From: Fasciola hepatica
Lineage: Eukaryota > Platyhelminthes > Trematoda > Plagiorchiida > Fasciolidae
Assembly: GCA_948099385.1 (NCBI GenBank)
Contig: CANUEZ040000061.1
Location: forward strand, 12,818,001 to 12,882,000
DNA length: 64,000 nt
Direction: 5' to 3'
The notes beneath the pieces were generated by a model. The model saw nothing but the letters and a program-made list of their open reading frames with translations. It searched no databases and was not told where the DNA came from. How positions within the stretch are numbered: position 1 is the stretch's first letter; each line of letters begins with the position of its first letter. Position numbers and translations under genes: made by a program. This document shows positions 45,397-55,859 of the stretch, one piece after another.

Positions 45397-47605
45397 AGTA
45401 ATTCCACCACTTTTGAATTCTGAAGGCTTAGATTGAACACTTCCCTTAAGACTTCGCCATCGACCTACTTGAAGCCTCCACTAACTGTTTTTCCATGTCC
45501 ACTTATCGAATCCTGCCAAGTTTGCTCCGAAGTAAGTCCTTACAGATGCTTTCGCTTTTTCAGAAAAGCCACCGTAATGCTTCTCACAGTTTTTCAATAT
45601 GCCTCGTCTTCTCCGCGATTTATTACCTTCATCTATTTAACTCACATCAGCCGCCCTGAAACCAACCTCAACAACTCTATAGGAACTGATTCAGTAACCA
45701 CGTCCTGGTCCGCTTTATATATATGTATATACATATAAGTACATTGCCGTCCTATAATTATTAGCACAAGCCTGTCTTGCGTTTCCTGGCCTCAGTTTTT
45801 CTTAGGGATCCGCTGAATCCATGAGCCAGTGACTCACTTTTGTCCTTCTTCCCTTCAGTTGTTGCTACCCAGCTGGGCCATACCCAGGCTGCTTTTCTGT
45901 ATCTCATTCCCTTTTTCTGTGATCCTTAATGACGATCAACCACCTCCGACACCACCATGATTATTTCCCTTGCTGACGCACTTGGATAACGATGCTGTGT
46001 GACCATCTAACACTCGCCTTTCCCGTTGGCTCTGCTGACAAGTTCTCACAACATGACTAATTGGTCCAGGATCATTACCCTTAATCTTGATGTCTCAGCC
46101 CTCTGTACGACCATCGATGAACATTCAAGCCAATCCCAAGGAAGCAGGGCGCGGTCAGATCCCCCGCTTTGGCCGGCGCACAACGGGAGTGCGGGCCGTT
46201 TGCAACGATGTGAGAGCGCAATTAGGCTGGTTGATCTCACCTTGGATCCAAATTATGAAGTGTTTTTCAGGTTGGGTGCCCAGCTCCTGGTCGGCTCGGC
46301 CCACTAGCTGCGGTTGCGGATTGCACTCTGCTACTCTCATCGCCCAGAAGCATTCACCACTCCTAATTGCGGATGGTATGCTCCAACCATTCTTCGTCCG
46401 CCACGATTTGACCATCTATCGTCCTTGTCAGCACTCTTACCATTCTCATTTGTGTCGTCCTACCTCTGCACGCAAACCCACCCATTCTGTTTTTGTTCCT
46501 ATCTTTTTTCACCATGACAGCCCGCACTGCATGATATCACTCTTGTCCTGTCCACTTTAATCTGCCAAGACCCGAAACATTTCCTTTTCCTCTCAGTTTG
46601 TCCCATGTCGGCTTCAAACCTCTATCCATTTGGAACCCCCACACACTTATATAACTCATTGATCCCACACCTCACTAGCTACCATTTTGTGATATTCTTT
46701 CTTGCCTGTTACATACCTCCCGCCTTTACGCATCAGACACATCCGTAGCCAGGACCAATCACCATATAGCAACTCGCCGTTCCAGCCTTCGTATTTTTTA
46801 CCGACCAACATCTATCATCTTTTCACCATCACCATATTTTCCAGGTTTGAATCCGCCATTCCTCCGTGGATACTCCTCCCAGACAGTATCCCATATTAGC
46901 TGCTTCTGGCTCAGTCAATTTGTGTGATCGCCGACAAGGATGCGCCTCACTGGTTCCTTTTCCCCAACTCCAAAGTACAACTAATTCCCTTGCCTGTTGT
47001 TCCTTCGCAGGTTTTTCTGTCCTGATACTTTTCTTATCAGTCTTCATCCTGTGTCATCTGCAGTGAAACGGTCTGACTGGTCATCTCTTACCTGGTTCTC
47101 TTCGGTCAGTACTCACATCTGCTTCGCATTTTGCTCGCCACAGGCATCTTCAGTGTACCTCTCAGGCTGTACTTTTTTCCCGCTACTTATCTAGTGTAAA
47201 GTCGTCGTAGCGTCATCATCCTCACCTACATTTTAAAACCATGTAACTCGCCACCACCTAATCTTCCCGATCATCCACCTCCTTATTTCTCTCCTATGTT
47301 ATTCGCTGCCTCATCCTTGCACGGCAGTTCGTCTAACCTCGAAGCTATCCCTCGCCACGGTTAATTTACACTTCTCCAACCACCCCGCACTTCCATTCGC
47401 TCTGCTTTCTTCAGCCATTTCCACGGCCATCCTCTTGCTGCATATTGTTAGTCCATTTAATAACGCTTCACTCATTTTCGACCGTCACCACATGTCGCAC
47501 CTGCGTTGATTGGATTGTAAGATTCACCCTTACCTGTGTTTGTCGATCCTTTCCTTCATATTCCCTCCTTCATCAACTTCTTCGCGCAGCCGTCCCTTTT
47601 TTGCC
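45397..47605 (+). mobile_element. LINE-B, segment 2 (3'UTR, first part)
   Basis: Starts TAATTCCACCACTTTTG at the LINE-C joint, comparable with TAGGACCAACTCCTTCG after the LINE-A ORF2 stop. From about 45,987 the alignment with LINE-A is clear (GGATAACG near 5,158 and 45,988; the conserved block at 46,113; the segment at 47,440 with 6,565). It ends near 47,605 within text that matches LINE-A 6,735-6,745, where CACTA-like copy A begins. A (TA)n tract lies at 45,714-45,738. The first 590 bases are longer than the LINE-A counterpart by about 260. Confidence 0.7.
46113..46390 (+). other. conserved GC-rich block in LINE-B 3'UTR
   Basis: Counterpart of 5,289-5,530. The text CGCTTTGGCCGGCGCACA, CAACGATGTG and AGCGCAATTAGGCTGG is shared nearly unchanged, followed by GAAGTGTTTTTCAGGTTG in both copies and a CACTAG or CCACTAG with a stop at the same place. 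Similarity drops on both sides. Confidence 0.6.
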
Positions 47606-48236
47606 TCCAAAGTTCCCTAGTGGTACATTGCCCATCGTTAAATTCCAGTGACGTGCCGGTGACCGATGGGCAAAGTAATGACTGAAATTTCAAGAAACGA
47701 ATGACGTAGTTCGTTCTGATCTGCTGTATAGATTAGCAATGTTCTATTTTCATGGTTATTTGTTTCCGTTGATTGCATTACAAATGCAGTGCTAATTGTT
47801 TTAACTGAATGGGATTTACCCGGCGGCAGCCATTCCGGTCGTGCTTTGCTCGCCAAGGTTAGCGCTGCGCTCTCTTTGCTTTAGGTGATGATGATCCGTG
47901 CTGGCTGTAAAGTGTTAGTGACATATCAGATTATCATTTACCAATTAGTAAAGGAGAAGCTGAATAGTAAAATCTGCAGTATTGTGCTATAGTTGTACCT
48001 AAAGCATGATGAGGTGTATTTTCTCGATGAAGTATGTTTCACGTAACTCTAGATGATACCCGGGTAAGTTTGTAAAATCCATAAAGCTTCGATCCGTTCG
48101 TACTGAATGCTCTGATATTGTGTGACATCTGCAGTATGGTTTTCAGCTATGCTATTCTGCTGTTACATTACTTTTATTGTTAAAAATAAGTGTATTTTAG
48201 GACCTTATTACGTATTTTTGACGGACAGTGGCCGAT

Positions 48237-50135
48237 ATGACGAAACTAAAGAGATATTATTTGAAAAAGAAAGAACTTAGCTCACTGATTTTTTCTCTCT
48301 GTGACGAAGCCACCCTATGGGAACGTCGGTTTTGTTGCCCTAAGTGGGATTTGCCAGGTGAGGTTATTCAGTGGCAATTTTAATTTCTGTTCAGACTCGA
48401 CACTTTTAGGAGTTGCAGGCGAATGTAGTGCTGTGGTTTTCGAAGACGTGTACTGTGAGGGAGAGCGATGTGCCATTGCAAGAGGTAAACGCGGTCTGCC
48501 GTGTGCTTCCGCATCACAACCAACAATGATGGGTAAATTACTCCGTTGAACCATGTCATACCAAATGATACAGTTTCGGCGGCTCGGACAGTTTGTGAAC
48601 CCGAGAATTCACCTGAAGAAAGCCCGACAGTGTCACGTAAACCCTGTTTCTATGCTCATTTTCGTATTAGTTACTTCTTTGACCGGCCTACGACGTGCAT
48701 CACAGTTTGAAGACGAGAGCGGTTCGCTGAATAACTCAGTATCGAAGGCTTTTATTCGATATCGACTGACTCTGATACAACAAAAGGGTATATTGGAGGC
48801 TATGAGCAAACATATACCGAACATACGGCGGGACCCAAGGACATTGTTGCGCACGCCACGGGATTGTCCAACCACAACGTTGGAAAATGGCGAATATGTA
48901 CACATGGGTTTGACCGAAGGCTTGCAGGTGCAGTTGAGTAACATCACCGCTGTACCCGACGAAGTTTTCCTCCAGTTAAACTGTGACGGCACTTATGCGT
49001 TTCGTTCGTCGGACCTGTAGCTGTGGCCCGTCCTTTCCAGGGTGGTTAGGCGTCATCGCCTGGCCTTACTTACCGCTGGTCTTTACTGTAGTCGTGGGAA
49101 ACCATTAGAAGTGTCAATTATGTGAGTAGAACTGTCAGAGAGCTGAACCATTTGTTGACAGAAGGCCTCAAGCTTGGTGCGAGGTTTGTGAAGTGTCACC
49201 TGTCATCCATAATCTGTGATGCTCCGGGACGGGCCTTTATCAAACAAGTGAAAGTTCCTACTGGCTACTTTGGCTATGATAAATGCATCCAGCGTGGATT
49301 TCACTGCGAAAAATGATGACATTCCCCCTTGTCAAATGCAAGTTACGTGACAACAAGGCTTTTCGATCACGTCAACACAAGGAACATCATGTTGGTGTGA
49401 GCCCTTCACTTTCTCTTCCCAATGACATGGTTAAGCACTTTCCACTGGATTACATGCACCTTGTTTGCTTGGGTGTGATGAAGAGGTTGATTGATTTGTG
49501 GTTGTCTGGGCCGCGTGACGCATTTGGCCGCTTGGACAAAGCAGCTACTGCAGAACTTGGAAGCGGCATACTTCAGTCACACCCAGACACGCCGTGTGAT
49601 TTTCAGCAACTCTGTCGACAAAAACATGATGTTCAACGCTGGAAGGCCACCGAATTTCGCATGTTTCTTTTGTATTTGGGGCTGGTTTATCTGGAAGGAT
49701 TGTTTTCGGATGATGCGTATGATCACTTTATATTATTGTTTGCTGCCATTACCATACTGTGCCACTCCTTTTTGTACAAAACTTGTAACGCATTTACAGG
49801 AACCATCCTGCGTATATTTGTACAAAAAATGAGTTCCCTTTATGGTATTTCTAACATCGTGTAAAATGTTTACGCCTTTATTCATTTACCGGCAGATGTT
49901 CTTTATCATGGTTCGTTAGACTCTTTCTCCCGGTTCCCATTTGGGTCCTTCTTACGGACACGGAATTCTCCATTCGAGGTCCCCGGTGATATCATGGCTC
50001 TTGGCCTCTCTTCATCGAGATCAGTCCAGTGCGAACTTCTCATTTCATATTACTCATAGTCCACCAATATTGAAGTCTCAGAGGAGGTCCACGGAAGATA
50101 CCACACTGTCAAACGTGGCCAGTCCCAGGTGTGTT
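48237..50135 (+). pseudogene. CACTA/EnSpm-like transposase, animal type (copy A)
   Basis: A candidate first exon (48,237-48,357) begins MTKLKRYYLKKKELSSLIF, ends CCPKWDLP and is followed by CAG|GTGAGG; a 3' site ATACAG lies at 48,573. The main part has LEAMSKHIPNIRRDPRTLLR (48,800-48,860), VFLQLNCDGTYAFRSSDL, a stop at 49,018, LWPVLSRVVRR, a frameshift, IICDAPGRAFIKQVK (49,212), GYFGYDKCIQRG, DNKAFRSRQHKEHH, DYMHLVCLGVMKRLIDLW (49,450), WKATEFRMFLLYLGLVYLEG, an in-frame TAA at 49,862, then HLPADVLYHGSLDSFSRFPF. This is the animal lineage of CACTA/EnSpm transposases, which cut and join element ends. Three or four lesions; better kept than copy B. Confidence 0.85.
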
Positions 50136-50199
50136 GCCTAAACTTACTAACACTCCTATATTTCAATTAGCACAACACAACTTGCAACAACGCCATTAT

Positions 50200-50848
50200 C
50201 TCCACAACATATGCCCGCATACGCCAAAAAGTGGCAAGGTAACTTTCTCATTATCAGCTACTACGATCACCAGGCTACTTTGAACGTATGTTCTCGAACC
50301 TAAGTGGCATTCGCAACGGCGTGGCATTGATGATCGCCAAACTTGACGGCATAATTTGTCGCTTGGATGCGACAAGTACCGCGGCCTACGAGCCTCCACA
50401 GGCCAACAGTATGAACGGTCTTCTGAAACTGGAAGATCTTAACGTATTGGACAACTTCACGGGAGCTGTAAGTGAGAGAATGATTCCGCATCATATTATT
50501 AGGTCAACGCACTCAAGCACCATTTGTGCACCGATTGTGGATCAAGTATCCGCCGAATGCTTGCATCTTTGATCGGGGAGAATGTGGCACTCACGTGCAC
50601 TTGGACCGGAACGGCTGGGAAATTTGCAGTAGGAAGATTCAAGTTTCCTAACGCCGTCATTGGCCAGGCTCATGTAACGTAACTACTGTTTCTTTACAGA
50701 TACCAAAAAATCTACTTCTCGTTTCCGGGAGTCTTCTACGCTGGAGATTGAGAGTACCTTGAAACGATGGTTTACCGACGCAAGAGATCTCGGCTTAGGA
50801 TGCAAAACCGCCAGATACGTTCACCAATCAAGCATTCGTAGTCCTACG
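50200..50848 (+). pseudogene. DUF4806-type accessory protein, core and C-terminus (copy A)
   Basis: The plus strand reads YFERMFSNLSGIRNGVALM, then GLLKLEDLNVLDNFTGAVSE (50,425-50,480), a frameshift near 50,545, then LTCTWTGTAGKFAVGRFKF (50,590-50,645) and AVIGQAHV. This follows the DUF4806 pattern that I recall: hydrophobic helix, FPL..LE.L..L, a GG-containing part, then LA..YSW.G..GK..F..L. A last segment (50,700-50,848), IESTLKRWFTDARDLG, matches the usual C-terminal I...I..WL..A..R. It lies about 150 bases behind the transposase on the same strand. The molecular function of DUF4806 is not known to me. Confidence 0.6.
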
Positions 50849-50869
50849 GTAAGTTTTTTTCATTAACAC

Positions 50870-51746
50870 AATTGTTCCTCTTTCCCCGTCGATCCCCCAC
50901 GTCTATCTGTCATGAACGAATTCTTCGGGGTTTATCCAAGTTAATTCCTTATCATCTGACCCAACCCTACCTGTCTCTTCCAAGAGCTGCTACTTCCGTT
51001 TTTCATCTCTTTACTGCTATATGCTCCCGCTCGTTTACACGTTTATATACATATACGAATGCACAGATATACTTGTATATACATGTTCACACATTCTCTC
51101 TGCCTCCTCCAGCTCTTCGCCGGCTAGTTCTCTTGCCAAGGTGCCACCGCCTCCATGATATGCGTCCATTTTCTCTATACCTATGTCTCATATTTACCGT
51201 TTTTCGATCCTTCCCATGCCATAGCTGCCATTTGGCCCACTCTTTACGTTTTGTATTGGTCACTCTCTGTTTTCAAACGGTCACCGTCCATTTATAGCAA
51301 TACGGCATAGCTCATGGCTACCCGATCCCCAGCCATACAACTCAATTTTTTGTTCTTCCTTTCTTCTCTTCTTTCCTTTTATTGTTCATCGTTTCTCGTG
51401 ACGACAGCTCCTCATGGCGATTTCCAGTCCTCCTTATGTAAAACTACCAGGTTCCGATCTCCCCTCCTTGGCGCAGTCAGATGCTGCATCTGACCTTGAC
51501 TTTCAAATTTGCCGAGCACTTATTTGAATCCATCCCTGGGTTCACTTAAACTTCCTCCATTACTCCTCGGTGTGCATACGTTTACTTCCCTCTCATCTCC
51601 CCTCCATTTCTTCCTACCCTCCTTGTTCTTTGGCGTTCCCAAACCTTGGATGAAATTTGTCTGCCTGCTTCGTCGCTGTAAACAATGTGATCATGCGTAA
51701 GGCATGCCTTGGGCGTCTCCAAAATAAACTAATATTAGTAGTAGTA
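50870..51746 (+). mobile_element. LINE-B, segment 3 (3'UTR end and tail)
   Basis: Begins with GTCGATCCCCCACG and CTGTCATGAA, matching LINE-A 6,753-6,779 (GTTGATCCGCCAAG, CTGTCACGAA), then ATCCAAGTTAATTC, the TA-rich tract (51,043-51,085), CATGATATGCGTCCATT, and ends with GGGCGTCTCCAAAATAAAC followed by a degenerate ATT/AGT tail. This is the 3' terminus of the element that starts at 33,597. Confidence 0.8.
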
Positions 51747-52069
51747 AAAGACAAAGGCCTATGTAGGACTCGACAAACGTATCTAAATAGGAATCACGGA
51801 AGCCGTGGCAAAGTTTGCGATGCAGCCACAGTTGAATGCTTTAGGAATGATTCTCAGTACTGGACTCCGGGAAGTCTGAATAAATTCTCAGTCATTTACC
51901 GTGGTGTAGCACTACTCACAGTTCCAGGTGGTTTATTTTTACCTGGTTTTGTGGTAAATGCCGTTCTCACTTAGTGAATGCTTTTTTGGCAAATTCATCG
52001 CACTGCCGAGTGACGACGGTACTAACAGCAAAGGGGTTAGATAAGTCGTTTATGGCAAATGAGGATATT

Positions 52070-53600
52070 CGGTAAATGAATGTGTAATTTTCGGAGTTCC
52101 CGTGAAAGAACCCTTGTCTCCTGATCAGGGCGCATAGGTGAAATGAATTCAGCATCATTTTTACCATAGCTGGCACTTATATAGAATCTAGCCAAGGGCA
52201 GGGCAAAGAAGCAGATAACGGAGGAGGGAAACGGAGTGGATCGATCAACCATAGGCATGGCAGCTCACCAAGCGCCGCAGATTGAGGTGGTTGAAGAGAG
52301 CCGTTTCGAATCCTACGAATTATTTCGTTGTGTATAACAGTCTAGATTCCGCTACACAAACAGCATTATTTTAAGGAAAATCAGGGGGAAATGAAAAACT
52401 CTGCAATGAAAGTGGGACTCCAGAAGCTGCATATTGAAATGGGTATCATTCAAAGGATCACGGCTGTGAAGCGAAACCTGAAAGTCATTTACTTTTAAAG
52501 GAACTGGGAATCGCGATCTGATAAACTGCACCTGCACATTGAAGGTGCGCACTGGTCAAAAAGGCCTACCGGCCCAGGTTGTCGGAGTGCCAGTGAACAC
52601 GTGTTGAATATTCTTATTCGGCGGTCGTGTCGGGCGCAAGTTTAGGCCAGGATTCGATAAGCAGCTCAAATCTAGGAGAAAGTGGTTCTTAGTTGGAATA
52701 TGCCCAGTGATCAAGCCAATTCCCAGAAGTGGGAGCACTGATAAAAGAAGGTGACTAGTTCGGAAGCTTAGAAGTGGGTGCGGAGAAAAAGTCGAGAACG
52801 TGTAGTCATTTAAAAAACTGGAGTGGTGAGCATAAGATTTCTGAAAAAGGAGGGGGTGAGGGCATCAGGGTAGAATTACGCGTGGTAGAATTGAGATGAC
52901 TTGTAGCGAAAAAGACTGCAGAGATAAACCAGAATAGTCTCCAGACAAAGAGACCATAAAGATTATAGGTTCGGAATCAGAAAACTTTCTCTATAAATAA
53001 GGAGTCGACCTTTACAGAACCCGTTTGGTGAACCTTTCTTCAATCACTCAGTGACAAGCCTGCCAGCCGTATGCACATCATAGTAAATAAGCAAGCTTCT
53101 TTTATGGATTGTTCTTGAATGGGGAAGGGGAGCCCTAAGAAATCTCTCTGAGAGGAGGATCACCGATTGTTGGGAATCCGGGGCTGACGTTTGATCTGCA
53201 AGTGAGAGCTTTGCACTCATAAGCTGAGACTTCCGCAGCCCAATCAAAGCACCTGCTGCGAATAGAAAATAAGCTATTTAATACTTTATCAGTGGTAAAG
53301 TGGAATAACTTAGGCATGAACATGTGTACAATTTTGATTTCATCAGCGGAAAGGGAAGACATATCGTAATTATTAGTGTTAAGAATATTGCCCACGCGCT
53401 CAAGGAGAAGGGAGGGGCGCAGAACACTGACCAGACTAATTCCTCTGCACCGTCTGTGAGCAGTTTTCTGTATAGTTCCTACTAAGCAGTGTGCAGTAAC
53501 TTTGAACACTGTAGCCTTCTCAGGCGCTCTTATAACTTAACAAAATTCGAGGATTTTTTCTGAACGAGCGATTCACTGAATAAAAATCTGCGGAGATAAT
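52070..53600 (-). mobile_element. LINE-E: RT fragment with probable 3' end
   Basis: An RT fragment (53,510-53,090, minus) is followed on the minus strand by about 1 kb of decayed sequence. It ends near 52,075 in GGGAACTCCGAAAATTAC and an ATT-like run, resembling the LINE terminus (GGCGTCTCCGAAATAAACC). The middle part, 53.0-52.1 kb, has no clear RT C-terminus. The 5' side is lost above 53.6 kb. Confidence 0.5.
53090..53512 (-). pseudogene. LINE-E reverse transcriptase palm fragment
   Basis: The minus frame 53,509-53,135 contains SLSADEIKIVHMF, the LINE-A box FADEIKIVYSF in a decayed form, preceded by a segment alignable to VTSGVIQGSVLGPLLF and followed by FDWAAEVSAYECKALT (LDRWCHTW... in LINE-A) and SNVSPGFPTIGDPPLREIS (FQLPPGSLILGGSPLAS). 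The second catalytic Asp is Glu as in LINE-A. The order and spacing match LINE-A without large gaps. Confidence 0.65.
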
Positions 53601-55859
53601 TTCCGGACTGACTATCAGGATAGAAGAGCAGGGAAATATCTACTCCTGTCCGAAAAGATTAGCCTATTCCTTAGCATCCCAAAACATTGCCTTCTAATTT
53701 ATCCCTTTATTGCAACTGTAGGCATTCACTTCAAAATACTGCGTGCCTATTCAGTCTTCTTTCGACCTAGAATATACCTCTGGCGGCACACTGCCAATTT
53801 ATTACTGTCTCTTGTTATTGAAACAAACAAATCCTGAAGAAAGCCATCGCCTTGCCTCCGCGAAACAACAGATGTCTTCCGCTGGTGAAAGGATAAGTAA
53901 TTGCTCCGTATCGCTCCAAGATTAAGTCGGCGGAGCGAGCCGAGGGGCTAGTTTCCCGGAGCAAAGGCTGTCAACTGCTACGAGCCAAGTTTTCAATGTT
54001 GAGGGCTCCACCTAAAATCTAGTTCCTCACGCGCATCTCCAAGTTTGATAAGTTAACAGCTCCACACGGTTTATTGACTACTGGGCAGCAAGTTTACTCT
54101 ACTGCATCCGGGTGAATGAGGAGGCTCCACAACTCCCGCCAGGATGTATCTGACCACACCCGTGGCAGAATCCCGTCAGAATCTCTCAAGAAGACTGCTT
54201 GGTGCTGGTAGCATGGCTTACCCTCCAAGCCTGACAACGAGGTGGCGCAAAACATCCCCAAAAAACAACAGTCTAATCTCAAAAGTTCTCCCTACTAACC
54301 TCCGCACTACGCAGTTGAGGAGCATTCGAAACGACACGGCCACAGCGTCCCCACTTAGCGAAACCAGAATTACCGCGGATGAAACCTGTCCCCAGTAAGA
54401 GTTATACTGCGCGGCCCACAGTCACATGTACAAATCGATCACTTCGGCGCCGGCAGTAAACATGGTTCACTCTTTGCTCCCGATATTGCCCGACATAGTA
54501 TCTCGCTTCACAGTCGATGGAAAAGTCGCCTTGTCTGCCTAGTAGCCCTGTGTAAACGTACCCAAGAAAAAGGTCTGGACACTACACCTCATACCTGTAT
54601 CAAGCAACCAAAGCCGAAGCCTTCTAAGCCCTCTCTACCCCTAGGCTCATTTAAAAACTGCTAGTCCAAGGCAGAAAGCAGGCAAGAAACCTCCTCTGCT
54701 ACTGACAAAATCAATTAGTCTCCTTAAATTAGATGTATCGGCCAAACTACTGGAACTCCGTTTACTCAATCCTACTTTGACGTCACACTCGCTATCCAGC
54801 AGGCCGGCATACTACGAAGCCTTTAAAACCTATCCTAAGAAAACCTTTCAGACAGTCACGGCTTACCCGTCCACCACTCAGCTATGCCATCAATTGACCT
54901 GGTCAATCTTCTGCTAAAACCTTAGCTGTCCACATCCACCACAGCCTGCCATCATCAAAGCTCACATCAGATAAGGAACATTCAGTCAAAATAAGTGATA
55001 AAGCAGGGCTACTTGCATGTAGTAAAATAGAAAATGAAGGACAGAATTTAAAAAAGACGTGGCAGCAGGTAAGGTAAGCAAGCAGTAGCGAGGATGGGAA
55101 AAAGGACGAACGCGAAATCCACAAACGGCGCTAGCGGAAGGAGCAGACTGAGTGATCCACACCCAACTAGAAAAGCACTCCAAAGACATAACACGGGATG
55201 TGAGATCCGCCAGTCTAAATGCATCTGCACCTTGCTGCAGGCCTAATGCCTGGCTGATAAATACCTTTCTGAGCAGCGGACCTAACCGCGCGCCGCTTTC
55301 TCGGGGTAAGCATAGGTGAGTGTTGTTCATGTAACACAGGGAATACGGCGTAACTGTCGATATCATGTTTTCCACGATAGGGCAGCAGGATTGCGAGCTA
55401 TCCTGGAGACAACGTCACTGAGGCCAACAGTTGAGTGATGGGCAAAATTTTACCGTAATGCATGGGCACGGACCAGGGTGGAACCCGACGTAATCCCTAG
55501 AATGTTAGATCCGGTGCACTTAATGAAATATACTCGCATTCTGACAGGACCACCAGCTGAGAGCTGAGGGAAGACTTCAGAACCATTGGCTGGTGAAAAG
55601 TTAGTTGTTTTTCTTGCATAGAGAAGCTCATTGAGCAAAACTGCAGCAGGGGCCCCAAAGTGGCATTTGTAGATGCAACTAATGCAGTCTCGAAGTCAAA
55701 ACTGCGGAAAAGAATGACCACATGGCCGGGGTAGCTGGTCTGGCCCTGGATGGATAGATGTTTTGTAGCCTGACAAAGTGGCTCTCTAAGGGGGGATTCA
55801 ACCTTTGTTTGCTAGCTGTTCATAGACGCTAATAAAAATGGGAGCGGTTAATCCCGAGG
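53601..55859. other. unassigned region
   Basis: Frames at 54,144-54,398 (plus) and 55,375-54,986 (minus) have no recognised motif. The minus strand between 55.8 and 55.0 kb is pyrimidine-rich and could be 3'UTR of LINE-F. Around 54,715-54,860 (plus) the text SLLKLDVSAKLLELRLL is helix-like but not diagnostic. Confidence 0.3.

Larger units (their letters stand above)
47606..50869 (+). mobile_element. CACTA/EnSpm-like transposon copy A, nested in LINE-B
   Basis: The element interrupts LINE-B: the flanks at about 47,605 and 50,870 match adjacent positions of LINE-A (about 6,740 and 6,750). It carries a transposase pseudogene and a DUF4806-type pseudogene on the plus strand. Length about 3.26 kb. 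No terminal inverted repeat or CACTA terminus was identified with confidence. A 10-base perfect inverted repeat (TTGCCCATCG at 47,628-47,637, CGATGGGCAA at 47,664-47,673) lies just inside the left end. Module R is absent from this copy. Confidence 0.65.

Noticed and set aside
47617..47623. CTAGTGG near the left edge of copy A as a CACTA terminus
   Set aside because: The orientation is that of a right-hand end (TAGTG), and no matching inverted copy was found at 50,870.
48633..48992. 119-codon minus-strand frame
   Set aside because: Antisense shadow of the transposase N-terminal region, whose plus-strand reading has the family motifs.
52540..53080. Minus-strand frames as the LINE-E RT C-terminus
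   Set aside because: The expected thumb and NKLP-type motifs could not be seen; only the palm fragment above 53,090 and the terminus near 52,075 are supported.
54986..55375. 129-codon minus-strand frame as a gene
   Set aside because: No motif, pyrimidine-rich strand, and a position consistent with decayed LINE-F 3'UTR.
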